Virus record (IMG/VR): IMGVR_UViG_3300029448_000475
Location: 1-22,784 of that record
Reading direction: 5' to 3' (one strand)
DNA length: 22,784 bases
Source: a virus
The position numbers and the translations under genes were made by a program. The notes beneath the pieces are model-generated. The model was given only the letters and a program-made list of their open reading frames with translations. It was not told the origin of the DNA and did no database searches. Positions within the stretch are counted from its first letter, which is position 1, and each line of letters begins with the position of its first letter. Shown here one piece after another: positions 14,256-22,035 of the stretch.

Positions 14256-16265
14256 TTATACATCGTGTGTGTTCATACGCGGATACAACGCAAGAACAGT
14301 CATTGGCAGTGGTTGGGTTTGCTGCACAAAAATGCGGTCACCCTCTTCAAAACCACCAGGGAATTCTATGTCTTTATCTCCGGTAAAAAGCGGCACAGCG
14401 GTATCCATGTCCATGCTGCTATCGCGGAAGAATATTCTATCGGCATTTACGGCACTTGTGCCGACCTCTGCACCCACCGTTTCATGGAAGCGCAACGTTA
14501 CATCGTGGATGCGTTTTGGTTTGCCTTGGCTTGTGCCATCAGCTGATCCAGCCTCAATACGCAATGTTTGCAATTTGCTAGTATATCCAAGCCCTACCGC
14601 ACCACTGGTAATGGCGAAATCAAGCGTAATACCACCGCTAGAGACAGTCTCGTCAGGGTGTGTTGCACCATTTGCCAAAACAGACGTTGATGCTCCCTCA
14701 AGATGATAAAGCCCTGACAGCGTTGTTGTAGAGCTTCCAGAGTATGCCAGCCCACTATCAACAAAGAATGCAGCTGATGTATCGCTTCCAAAATCAAAGG
14801 TTTTCATCACTTCGACGTATTGCTTTGTCTGTCCGTTAATCGTTCTTTTAACAATCATGTACAGCTCATCCTCACCGCTGTCGGTGGGCAATGAGATAAT
14901 GCTTTCTACTTGCGCTTGACCAGTTCCAAACACACCGCCCAAGACATGCTTGTGCCATGCAACGATTTCTTCTTCGCGTCTGTATGTTAGACCCAGTAAT
15001 GTGCCATCAGCCCTACGCGCCCATACAATGCTTTCCGGCTCTTGCTGAAACGCAAATTCTTTAATGCCACCTTCGGTCAAATGCTCCGCTAATACTGTTA
15101 TGTCAGGCGCTGTGTAGCCGCCTACATCCACCTCACCAACGTATCTAAACTCACGTACCTTACGCGCACCTCGTTGTGCAAAGAGCGTTACATCTGCCAC
15201 TTGCACCACTTCGCTATCGATGCAGCCGTAGTTGCTATACTTGCGAATAACTGTTGATGTAGGCGTTACCGGACTGCCATTTGTTGTTGTAAGCACATAC
15301 TCGCCACCAGATGTGCCGATATTAAGAATTCTTGTAGCAGACAAATACCTGATGGCATTTACCTTGTTTGATGCAATCGTATAAATCAGCGCATCATTAT
15401 CAGCTGTGCCAGTGGTAAAGTTTAGATAATCTGCGTTTTTGCTAAACCACAATGTTTGTGGCTGATTATTACTTGCTGCGAATACCAAGCGTTGTTCAAA
15501 AAATGTCACCACGCTGGGGTAATTATCTGAGCCTACGAGGCTTGGCGTATTGTTTTCCGTTATGGTTGGCGTGGCAAACGCCCAAGCATTATGATCTGTA
15601 CGTGAAAGTGTTCTTACAGCATGGCTTGGATGCACCAGGTACATTACGTCTGCAGACTGAGCAAAACGCACATCGTTTATTTGTGCGCTCGTATACGGTG
15701 TTGTTACTTCGTAGATCTTATCAACTTGCACACCTGATCCGGTATATGTTGTAAAACCTGTTGTATTGATCGCCACACCAAACAAGTCAGTGAGCTCAAA
15801 TGTATTCGTTGTTTTATTTGCAATCAGATAATTACGCGAGGCAAGCTCTGTCATGCCGCCACCGCCATTTACTAAATAAACTTCATCTCCGTCGCTGTAG
15901 CCATGACCGTTTGACGTAAACACGCCAGCACTTGCTTTTGTAATTGCAGATATAGATTTTGCACTGCCTGTTAGAACTTGCAGACCATTACGGAAAATCC
16001 GCATGTATGTATTACCAAACTCCAGCGCATAGGTATCTGACGTTTTAAACTCAAACGGTATGAGCCTGGTGACGTTTGCACTGGCTTTCACCTCGCCTAG
16101 ATATTCTGTACCAGGTCTTCTAGTTACACCGCCATGAGGCTGCACAACCATATTGGTTAAGTCAGCTAGACCCTCACGGTATTTAGCAATGGTAACTCGA
16201 CCCTCTAGACGCGGAGATATTTCTCCGGCTGTAAAAGACGATAGAGCTGGTGCAGATCGCGCCAT
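14256..16265 (-). CDS. tail tubular protein B-like tail nozzle protein
   Basis: A 669-residue protein whose N-terminus is diagnostic: SSFTAGEISPRLEGRVTIAK followed by a GLADLTNMVVQPHGGVTRRP segment and GTEYLGEV. This FxAGEISPxLxGR plus PHGGVxRRPGTxY signature is shared by podovirus tail nozzle proteins (tubular protein B class, T7 gp12 position). The rest is beta-rich, with repeated strand-turn motifs and a middle region (LYMIVKRTINGQTKQYVEVM) typical of the family. It forms the distal end of the short tail that the fibres attach to. Its ATG directly abuts the TAA of tubular protein A (TAAATG), consistent with equimolar coupled synthesis. T7 gp12 is longer (794 residues), but many marine homologues are in this size range. 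Confidence 0.88.
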   Translation of the reverse strand: MARSAPALSSFTAGEISPRLEGRVTIAKYREGLADLTNMVVQPHGGVTRRPGTEYLGEVKASANVTRLIPFEFKTSDTYALEFGNTYMRIFRNGLQVLTGSAKSISAITKASAGVFTSNGHGYSDGDEVYLVNGGGGMTELASRNYLIANKTTNTFELTDLFGVAINTTGFTTYTGSGVQVDKIYEVTTPYTSAQINDVRFAQSADVMYLVHPSHAVRTLSRTDHNAWAFATPTITENNTPSLVGSDNYPSVVTFFEQRLVFAASNNQPQTLWFSKNADYLNFTTGTADNDALIYTIASNKVNAIRYLSATRILNIGTSGGEYVLTTTNGSPVTPTSTVIRKYSNYGCIDSEVVQVADVTLFAQRGARKVREFRYVGEVDVGGYTAPDITVLAEHLTEGGIKEFAFQQEPESIVWARRADGTLLGLTYRREEEIVAWHKHVLGGVFGTGQAQVESIISLPTDSGEDELYMIVKRTINGQTKQYVEVMKTFDFGSDTSAAFFVDSGLAYSGSSTTTLSGLYHLEGASTSVLANGATHPDETVSSGGITLDFAITSGAVGLGYTSKLQTLRIEAGSADGTSQGKPKRIHDVTLRFHETVGAEVGTSAVNADRIFFRDSSMDMDTAVPLFTGDKDIEFPGGFEEGDRIFVQQTQPLPMTVLALYPRMNTHDV

Positions 16266-16871
16266 TTATGTTCTCGCTTGTAAAAAGTCGCTTGCCTCAA
16301 TCTTTTGAGGCGCACCCTCTGTGGCATCAACAAACTTAGCATTTCGCAGTTTGTCGGTGTATTCAGCTGCCATAATCTGTTTAACGGTATTTGATCCGGT
16401 GATTGCGTAGGCCAGTTCAAACGCCAGTGCTGATGCAATGGTTTCAACAAGCCCAGCGTCATATTCTTGCGGATCTGTAACACGACCTATATATCGTATT
16501 TTTGCAATGCCCTCATCGGTAACAAGCTTACGCCCCTCGATGACATATACAGGCCCACCGGAGTTGCTCGTCATATTGTCATATGGAAACGTCAGAGTGC
16601 CGTTGGAAAACTCTAGCACCCTAAGACAAAATGGATCTGTCGGGAGTGCGTATTGATAGGCGTAATCAAAGGTTGGTGTATCGCTTTCTCTTGCCAGCTC
16701 CACACGCCTTATAAGACAGTTCCAGGGATGCAAGCGAAACACATTATCGCGCACTGAATTATATCTTTGGTTGACCAATCGCGCTGGCTTACTGTTTTCA
16801 TCAAACGTAGAGATGTTATTAGCGCCCAGCGAATTAAGAGCATAGTTTGCAATATCAACCGTAGAAGTCAT
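16266..16871 (-). CDS. tail tubular protein A-like head-tail adaptor
   Basis: A 201-residue protein matching the T7 gp11 class. It opens with DIANYALNSLGANNISTFDE, then RLVNQRYNSVRDNVFRLHPW and NCLIRRVELA. This A-L-x-x-L-G plus Y-x-x-x-R-D-x-x-x-x-x-H-P-W pattern is characteristic of the family. A YAYQYALPTDPFCLRVLE strand region and a C-terminal helical region (ETIASALAFELAYAITGS) follow. It forms the ring between portal and nozzle. It is the first gene after the intrinsic terminator. The ribosome site is weak (GGGA about nine bases upstream), which may keep levels low compared with the capsid genes. The length is typical (T7 gp11 is 196 residues). Confidence 0.9.
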   Translation of the reverse strand: MTSTVDIANYALNSLGANNISTFDENSKPARLVNQRYNSVRDNVFRLHPWNCLIRRVELARESDTPTFDYAYQYALPTDPFCLRVLEFSNGTLTFPYDNMTSNSGGPVYVIEGRKLVTDEGIAKIRYIGRVTDPQEYDAGLVETIASALAFELAYAITGSNTVKQIMAAEYTDKLRNAKFVDATEGAPQKIEASDFLQART

Positions 16872-16884
16872 TTTAATATCCCAT

Positions 16885-16917
16885 AAAAAAAGGGGGGCGC
16901 TTTCACGCCCCTCTTAA
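16885..16917 (-). terminator. intrinsic terminator between head and tail genes
   Basis: On the minus strand GGGGCG-TGAAAG-CGCCCC forms a perfect six-pair GC stem with a six-base loop (stem 16911-16894 in reading order), then two more C and seven T (16891-16885). It begins a few bases after the stop of the decoration-like gene. The 201-residue tail gene starts 14 bases beyond the T-run. The position after the capsid genes and before tubular protein A mirrors T-phi of T7, which limits but does not stop transcription into the tail genes. Confidence 0.92.
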
Positions 16918-17379
16918 TTAATCAACCACGTATTTAATGGTTACTTCGATAGTGCCAGTGCCAGCAGCACCGCCCATTGTCACTGTTACAGCAACACCAC
17001 TTCCGTTAGTGTCTGTTTCTGTTCCAGAACCTAGAGCTAAAGTAGCAAGAATATCTACTTTTTGCGCTGATGTTGACGCAGCTGCTGCTTTATATGCTGC
17101 TGCTGATGCGCTTACGGCTGTACCAGCTGCATTTGTGTGTGCAGCATAGCCAACTGATAGAGTTGTAGATGAACCCAAAGCATCATGTGCTAGTGATCCT
17201 TCTAACAATCTCGCGCCATCTGGCAAGATAAACATCTCAATAACATCAGCAGATGCGAGTGAAGATGCCTCATAAACACCGTGAGCGACACGGATACGAC
17301 CGCCTAGCTCATTAGCTTTGTTCATAGCTACTGGTGTTGCTCGATTGTTGGTTCGTTGTGTTGAATAAACTGTTGCCAT
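16918..17379 (-). CDS. probable capsid decoration or cement protein
   Basis: A 153-residue Ala/Gly/Ser/Thr-rich beta protein without cysteines. Residues about 25-75 contain GGRIRVAHGVYEASSLASAD, VIEMFILPDGARLLEGSLAH and a DALGSSTTLSVGY strand. The middle is an alanine-rich helix. The C-terminus is strand-forming (VAVTVTMGGAAGTGTIEVTI, KYVVD). It follows the capsid gene by 13 bases and shares its strong ribosome site type (AAAGGAGA), so it should be made in high amounts. In the BPP-1 group the gene beside the capsid gene encodes a cement protein (Bbp16). Position and expression signals fit that role, while sequence homology is unproven. The intrinsic terminator follows immediately. Confidence 0.72.
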   Translation of the reverse strand: MATVYSTQRTNNRATPVAMNKANELGGRIRVAHGVYEASSLASADVIEMFILPDGARLLEGSLAHDALGSSTTLSVGYAAHTNAAGTAVSASAAAYKAAAASTSAQKVDILATLALGSGTETDTNGSGVAVTVTMGGAAGTGTIEVTIKYVVD

Positions 17380-17392
17380 TTCTCAATCTCCT

Positions 17393-18256
17393 TTAAGATT
17401 CAGTGCAAGCAATTTCGACTACCTTCACCTCTTCCATGCGCGTAGCGCCAAGAGTTTGACAGTAGTAGACTTGCGTTGCGTAAGATTTATCGGCACGTTC
17501 ATCAATTTTCGCCATAGGCTCTTTGCCCATTGCTACTTTGACACCATCTTGAGCAAAACAGATAACCTGACGGTTACCGTTTGTATCTGTGGTCAGACGA
17601 TTGCTTGTGATGAAATTAAAACCCATAAATGAGTTAATCTCGCCTTGAGCCAGTGCTTTAACAGTATTGAAATCAGATGATTTAATTTCTGTCGTATTCA
17701 ACAAATCAGATACTTGCTTTGGTGAAACCACAATGGTTCGAGCAATCGATGGATCGACAGATGCTGCATCCAACGTTTCTTTTGCGCTCAATAGTTTTGC
17801 CACAGTCAGGCCAGCTGATCCATGTGCAATTTTCTGACCTGATGGTAGTGCAGTTGATGTACTGCCATCTTTGCCAGTTTGTGATGTACCCAGTGCAGCT
17901 GTGATGATCTCATCATCCATTGCCCTGCCCATCGCAGCAGCCGCAGCTTTGCCATAGGTTGAGGTTGGATCGATCAGCAAACGCACTTTATCGTTATCGT
18001 CGATTAGGTCAGCCCACTCATAGTCTGACATTGTGACCATTCTACGAGTGTGTGGTGTTTCAACCAGTGGCGTATCTGCATGGCGGCTTGTTTTCTTTAC
18101 CGCTGCTGTTGATCCCACTTGATCAAAAAAAGCTTTCTCGCCATTCACACTTTCCACATCTACGGCTGTGCGTAGCAACGAACCCATTTGCTGACTTAGC
18201 ATTTGGATATTTGCGGAAAACTGATTGACAAAAGCTGTAGTGATTTGAGTAGACAT
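17393..18256 (-). CDS. major capsid protein, BPP-1 type
   Basis: A 287-residue HK97-fold-type capsid protein of the family that includes Bordetella phage BPP-1 Bbp17, as I recall the pattern: N-terminal STQITTAFVNQFSANIQMLS, then SLLRTAVDVESVNGEKAFFD (fitting the N-arm and E-loop region), a SRHADTPLVETPHTRRMVTM strand, and DYEWADLIDDNDKVRLLID leading to a long helix (AAAAAMGRAMDDEIITAAL), probably the spine helix. A second helix (LTVAKLLSAKETLDAASVD) and strands in the C-terminal half fit the P and A domains. It is compact for a capsid protein, and the separate scaffold gene upstream explains the lack of a delta domain. The ribosome site AGGAGAG is strong. A 145-base leader with hairpins precedes it, and a small decoration-like gene follows. 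Confidence 0.9.
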   Translation of the reverse strand: MSTQITTAFVNQFSANIQMLSQQMGSLLRTAVDVESVNGEKAFFDQVGSTAAVKKTSRHADTPLVETPHTRRMVTMSDYEWADLIDDNDKVRLLIDPTSTYGKAAAAAMGRAMDDEIITAALGTSQTGKDGSTSTALPSGQKIAHGSAGLTVAKLLSAKETLDAASVDPSIARTIVVSPKQVSDLLNTTEIKSSDFNTVKALAQGEINSFMGFNFITSNRLTTDTNGNRQVICFAQDGVKVAMGKEPMAKIDERADKSYATQVYYCQTLGATRMEEVKVVEIACTES

Positions 18257-18401
18257 AAGTCTCTCCTTTACAGTTGTGTTTCAATTTTAGATTTTGGGTT
18301 GCTGCGCTTGGTTATCCCTGTCGGGGCCGTGCTTACTGCTTGAGGCAGTCAGTCTGCATGTCACACATGCTTGTCGCGTGGGCCTATCGGTTATCCACGT
18401 A
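18257..18401 (-). promoter_or_regulatory. structured leader of the capsid gene, possible promoter
   Basis: The longest gene-free stretch in the window. Read on the minus strand it holds, in order: CGTGG...CCACG (13-base loop), GCATGT-GTG-ACATGC (perfect six-pair stem, 18370-18356), ACTGC-CTCAA-GCAGT (18349-18335), a weak CCC...GGG stem, then an A-rich unpaired stretch and the capsid ribosome site. The octamer GGATAACC occurs twice, near both ends (18396-18389 and 18317-18310). At its start, overlapping the scaffold stop, is TAATACG followed ten bases later by ATAGG, reminiscent of a T7-class promoter but with spacing three bases too long. No poly-T tail follows any hairpin, so termination is not supported. 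An RNA processing site, stabiliser or promoter region are the candidates. Confidence 0.5.
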
Positions 18402-19223
18402 TTACGATGATGCTTTAAAAAGATCCTCTACTTTTCGTACATAGGCATCGTGTTCTGGGTGTCCACCGTCCGTATAGGGCGTACCTGGACGCATTAAATC
18501 TTTTAATTCTTGCTTGGCTTGCTCTGGTGTCATTATGAGCTCTGAGGTTTCGCCAATAAGCTTATCCTCACCCATTTGCTCACCAAGAACCGCAAACATT
18601 TTAATTATTTCTGGATAGTCACCAAGCAAGCGACCATCTGCCATTGGTGCTTCAAACATTTGCATACCATCTTCACCTAGGAGCGTTTTGGCTGCGTTTT
18701 GTGATACTTTCACACGCTGATCAAATGCCTGACCATATTCTTGTTGTAGCTGTGCAATGCCAACATCATATGCCTCTTGCGAGGTAGTTTCCATGCCTTG
18801 CTGCACTTTGCTAGATGTTTCATTTAAATACTTGGTTAATCTCTCTACCTGGCGTGGTGCAAGCCCAGCCTCAAACGCTGCTTGCCGAAACGCTGCACTA
18901 TCTTCATCAGATAAAACGTTTTGCAAATCTACGCTGTATTCATCAAAACTTTCCGGACGGCCTGTTTTTGCATAGAAGTCAGACCATTGACTATCTGTCC
19001 AGCTTTGCTGTGGAACACCTATTTTATCAGTTCCGACCATAGACTCAAGATTGACATAGCCTTGTGCTAAACCAGGTACGTCTTTAAATTTCAGCATACC
19101 AGGCGCAGTACGCAAATCTTCTGGTAGACTGTCTCTAAAACTTACTTCTTCCACTGCGCTTTCTGCTACAGCTTGACTTGCGACTTCCTGAGATCCAGTG
19201 TCTTGGATTGCCTCTTCGCTCAT
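18402..19223 (-). CDS. capsid scaffold (assembly) protein
   Basis: A 273-residue acidic protein typical of podovirus scaffolds. It has a disordered Glu/Ala/Ser-rich start, then VSFRDSLPEDLRTAPGMLKF and DVPGLAQGYVNLESMVGTDK, a signature of this class (SLPEDLRxxPxLxxxxDxxxLAxxyvnxe). A Trp-rich IGVPQQSWTDSQWSDFYAKT and GRPESFDEYSV region follows, then charged helices through the C-terminus, ending in EDLFKASS. Scaffolds guide capsid assembly and leave the head before DNA fills it. The position just before the capsid gene is as expected. The start overlaps the Bbp19-like gene's stop as ATGA, and AAAGGAA lies upstream. No protease gene is seen, so the scaffold is presumably released intact. Confidence 0.9.
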   Translation of the reverse strand: MSEEAIQDTGSQEVASQAVAESAVEEVSFRDSLPEDLRTAPGMLKFKDVPGLAQGYVNLESMVGTDKIGVPQQSWTDSQWSDFYAKTGRPESFDEYSVDLQNVLSDEDSAAFRQAAFEAGLAPRQVERLTKYLNETSSKVQQGMETTSQEAYDVGIAQLQQEYGQAFDQRVKVSQNAAKTLLGEDGMQMFEAPMADGRLLGDYPEIIKMFAVLGEQMGEDKLIGETSELIMTPEQAKQELKDLMRPGTPYTDGGHPEHDAYVRKVEDLFKASS

Positions 19224-19429
19224 TGTGGTGGTTCCTTTTCTTCGGTCAGCATGCGGACAATCAGCAACACAGTTGCTCGCTGACCTTCATTAAATGCAGA
19301 ATTATATGGATTGTCCGAATACGTGGTTATCTCAAAACCGAACCGTGCCTTGAGGTCACTTAATACGATCTCGCCATCGTCAGTGTTAAATACTCTGCGA
19401 TATGCAAGCTTTAAATCTTCTACCTTCAT
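19220..19429 (-). CDS. Bbp19-like small structural protein
   Basis: A 69-residue protein with the pattern I recall for the Bbp19 family of BPP-1-type phages: YRRVFNTDDGEIVLSDLKAR, then an FGFEITTYSDNPYNSAFNEG segment and GQRATVLLIVRML near the C-terminus. Members sit between portal and scaffold, as here, and are thought to be minor head components of unknown role. Both ends are ATGA overlaps (19426-19429 with the portal, 19220-19223 with the scaffold), so it is coupled to both neighbours. No strong ribosome site precedes its ATG, which supports dependence on translation of the portal gene. Confidence 0.8.
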   Translation of the reverse strand: MKVEDLKLAYRRVFNTDDGEIVLSDLKARFGFEITTYSDNPYNSAFNEGQRATVLLIVRMLTEEKEPPQ

Positions 19430-21030
19430 TCTAGCGGTACGTTTCCAGCGGCCTTAATGAATGGCGCTATTTTGTTTGCAGCTTCAGCGGATTGCATTTG
19501 TTCTTGCATTGCTTGCTGCTGTTGTGCCGCCTCTGCCTGTTGTTGCCGGAGCTGCGCGACCTCATCATTACCACGGATTATTCTGGCTGGTAGCCCAGCG
19601 GTCTCAACGAGATACTGCACCATTTTATCTGGATCTAGATAATCGGTTACTGGTGCTACCTGGCTGACTTGCAACAATATCTCAAATCCACGGAGCATGG
19701 CTTGTAGATCTGTAAGCTTTTGCGCTTTCGCTAGGGGGCTGACGTATTCAATATCTATATCCTGACCTTGAAGCTCCTCCGGAGCCGGAGGGAGGAGGCC
19801 GTTCCGGAGAAGCAATGCAAAGGCACGAGATATAAGAGGTTGGAGCAATTCTGCTTGCATCCGTCCTAGAACAGGGCCAAGCAACCTCATTTTTTCTTCG
19901 TTCCGCTGCAACACTTCTGTCGCTGTCATGTTCTGACCCTGACCCAGTAACAGCTGATCTACATAGAATGCTTGACGTATTGCGTTACGCCTTTGCTCTT
20001 CCATGTTAAGCCCTAGTGGATTGTTGGCCCCGATTTGCAGCGGCTCTAGTCTATCTCTTGTTCCTGATCTGTAAAAATTCAATGCACCTGGTGATGTGCG
20101 TACTGTGCCTAGAAAACCATCGTCTGGAACCATCAATGGTGGATCGATTTGCTTTTGTGCAGCCTTAATAATTGTTTCTGACATTTTGTTGAGCATTTTA
20201 ACGTCAGGCAGTGCGGTCATTGCCGGACTACGTCCATATGTACTGACGCTATCTTTAACAAATCTTGGTGACATAAACGGCATTTCGTCAAAACCGCTTT
20301 CACTTAGCAGCTCACGACCCTCTGCCATGTAGTATACAGATGCTACTGGTTTATCTTTTGCAAATGCACCAGTAGCTTCCGCACGAGGAAATACCGCATG
20401 TACCACTTCATGTTCTTTATATGGATCGTTCTCCACATCTTTTTCCACAGTTTTGGGCATTGTCGCGTCAGGAAACTGCATTTTTATAGATCGAGCGGTA
20501 AGTTTAAACTTTCTATAGATGGTATCTACGCGGCCTTGCCCATCTTCGGATATGCAAACCTCTGCAATATGCCGACACGCAAACCTTAACCCCTCTTCTT
20601 CCATGCTGACATAAAAGCTGCCAGTACCAAAAACTACCAGGTCATAGTATAATTCATGTATTTCTTGCTGAAAATTACTTCTATTGAAGTGCTGGTACAT
20701 TTGATCTGTACACACTTCTAGCCATTCGTTCGCTGCATCATCCCTCTGTAGCGCTGGATTTCTGTATCGCATGGAAAACCAGGGTGTACTTGGGCTGGTG
20801 AGCATACCATGCAAGCTTGATGCTAAGAGCTCTACCGCATGTATTGCCGTACCATCAAAAATTAGTTCTGTTCTTTTATCACCTTGTGTACGCTTTTTTA
20901 CAATGTCAGCTTTTCTGGGCAGCATAAAGTCGGCTAGTTGTTGCCAGTGCTGTTCCCAATTACTGCGTTGCGTCTGTAGCGTTTTATAGCGCTTATCCAA
21001 ACGTTGTACTAAAGGATCTATCTGAGCCAT
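19426..21030 (-). CDS. portal (head-tail connector) protein, T7 gp8-like
   Basis: A 534-residue protein of the podovirus head-tail connecting family, essentially the same length as T7 gp8 (536). The N-terminus has LDKRYKTLQTQRSNWEQHWQ and ADFMLPRKAD. Then come the family's LIFDGTAIHAVELLASSLHG, MLTSPSTPWFSMRYR and LYYDLVVFGTGSFYVSMEEE. Later FMSPRFVKDSVSTYGRSPAM and an asparagine-rich loop with LGLNMEEQRRNAIRQAFYVD lead to the barrel region (ALPDVKMLNKMSETIIKAAQ). Residues about 490-520 are Gln/Ala-rich helix. Twelve copies form the DNA channel at the capsid vertex. The start shares one base with the previous stop (TAATG). The ribosome site is weak (GGAA), pointing to coupled translation. Confidence 0.93.
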   Translation of the reverse strand: MAQIDPLVQRLDKRYKTLQTQRSNWEQHWQQLADFMLPRKADIVKKRTQGDKRTELIFDGTAIHAVELLASSLHGMLTSPSTPWFSMRYRNPALQRDDAANEWLEVCTDQMYQHFNRSNFQQEIHELYYDLVVFGTGSFYVSMEEEGLRFACRHIAEVCISEDGQGRVDTIYRKFKLTARSIKMQFPDATMPKTVEKDVENDPYKEHEVVHAVFPRAEATGAFAKDKPVASVYYMAEGRELLSESGFDEMPFMSPRFVKDSVSTYGRSPAMTALPDVKMLNKMSETIIKAAQKQIDPPLMVPDDGFLGTVRTSPGALNFYRSGTRDRLEPLQIGANNPLGLNMEEQRRNAIRQAFYVDQLLLGQGQNMTATEVLQRNEEKMRLLGPVLGRMQAELLQPLISRAFALLLRNGLLPPAPEELQGQDIDIEYVSPLAKAQKLTDLQAMLRGFEILLQVSQVAPVTDYLDPDKMVQYLVETAGLPARIIRGNDEVAQLRQQQAEAAQQQQAMQEQMQSAEAANKIAPFIKAAGNVPLE

Positions 21031-21248
21031 TAAGACATTCCGTAACTGTTCATTATTGTGCGTTTTGGACGTAGTTTAGGATCTCTAATACCTTCCAGAG
21101 CACCACCTTGTGTGCGACCAGCCATTTTCTGCTGTGCGCGTTCCAGCGGATCGACAGTCATCTGCCCCATCATTTGCGCTGGCTGGGCTGCACTACCGCC
21201 CATAATACCAGCAATACTGGTTATTTTTTTCTTATCGCTTAGAAGCAT
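21030..21248 (-). CDS. 72-residue basic protein upstream of the portal, unknown
   Basis: A small basic protein without cysteines. It contains a short Gly/Met/Ala stretch (AGIMGGSAAQPAQMMGQMTV) and a Lys/Arg-rich end (DPKLRPKRTIMNSYG). It may be largely unstructured or bind the portal or DNA, but I recognise no family. Its ATG follows the 258-residue gene's TAA by one base, with AGGAT seven bases upstream. Its own stop overlaps the portal start (TAATG). The placement between terminase and portal genes makes a packaging or portal-associated role possible. Confidence 0.75.
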   Translation of the reverse strand: MLLSDKKKITSIAGIMGGSAAQPAQMMGQMTVDPLERAQQKMAGRTQGGALEGIRDPKLRPKRTIMNSYGMS

Positions 21249-21249
21249 A

Positions 21250-22026
21250 TTACGATCCTATGAGTGATCTTTTTTTGCGGAAGGGGTCTTCTTCATCCTC
21301 ACCAGACAAAAGCCCTTGTGCCGTTGTCAGCACATTACCCTTAATACCTTTGGTCATATTTGAGATGGCATCATCTTCTGCCTCACCCACAGATGTGGTT
21401 AGCGCAGATTCCATATTTGTTTGTGCATCAGCCGCTGTAAATCCAGAGGTGACCGTATTGTCATAAAAATTATTAATGTCTGTTTTATTATCAAATGTTG
21501 TAGTAGAAATATCCTCTACTGTATCCAGCGCTGTATCTGTAGTCGGATCAAGCACTGTGGTGTCATCATCATCATCGTCACCACCGCCAGTGTTAATCAA
21601 CGAGCTGTAATTAGAAACCTCATCAGCCAATCGTCTTACAGTGCGTACCTCATCTCCGGTTTTTCCATAGCTTGCACTTAGCTTTGTACCGTCCGATAAG
21701 GTAACCGTAGAAGCGACATCTTTTTTCTGACCCAAAATACCACGACCAGCCGTATCTTGACCCTCGTTTTCTGTAATATCATCATCGGTGTAACTTAAAC
21801 TTGTGCCACCCTTTGCTGTTTCTAACGCCTTCTTAAATGGATCAAACTGCCTTTGCACCGTACTTGCATTCGTGCTTCTACTGGTTTCTTTTTTTGTTGA
21901 TGCCAAGAGAGTTTCAGTACCATCAGGTGCAATCTTGCGTATGCGTGTACCCTTTTTACCAGCAAGCGCGACAAACTTCGTGCCGTCATCAGCCGTGAAA
22001 CTATCTACTTCTTTATAACTCGACAT
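21250..22026 (-). CDS. 258-residue acidic protein with internal repeat, unknown
   Basis: I do not recognise a family. Two similar segments occur at residues 14-32 (DGTKFVALAGKKGTRIRKI) and 112-130 (DGTKLSASYGKTGDEVRTV), agreeing at 8 of 19 positions plus several conservative ones, which suggests a duplicated beta-hairpin unit. A Gly-Gly-Gly then six-Asp run at 147-155 separates this from a Thr/Asp-rich, probably disordered region (156-215). The C-terminus is basic (DPFRKKRSLIGS). No membrane segment or cysteine is present. A strong ribosome site (GGAGA) lies in the nine-base gap after terminase. The position suggests a head or packaging accessory protein, and the acidic run might bind divalent ions or mimic DNA. 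Both ideas are guesses. Confidence 0.8.
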   Translation of the reverse strand: MSSYKEVDSFTADDGTKFVALAGKKGTRIRKIAPDGTETLLASTKKETSRSTNASTVQRQFDPFKKALETAKGGTSLSYTDDDITENEGQDTAGRGILGQKKDVASTVTLSDGTKLSASYGKTGDEVRTVRRLADEVSNYSSLINTGGGDDDDDDTTVLDPTTDTALDTVEDISTTTFDNKTDINNFYDNTVTSGFTAADAQTNMESALTTSVGEAEDDAISNMTKGIKGNVLTTAQGLLSGEDEEDPFRKKRSLIGS

Positions 22027-22035
22027 ATTTATCTC

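Noticed and set aside
9344-16917. Phage-specific promoter motif shared by the two terminator spacers
   Set aside because: The two spacers share only the hairpin/T-run design. I found no common sequence that could serve as a promoter in both.
18335-18370. Possible terminator after the scaffold gene
   Set aside because: The stems are present, but none is followed by a T-run on the minus strand, so intrinsic termination is not supported.
18301-18400. Possible tRNA in the capsid leader
   Set aside because: The stems do not form a cloverleaf, and there is no T-loop consensus or acceptor pairing.
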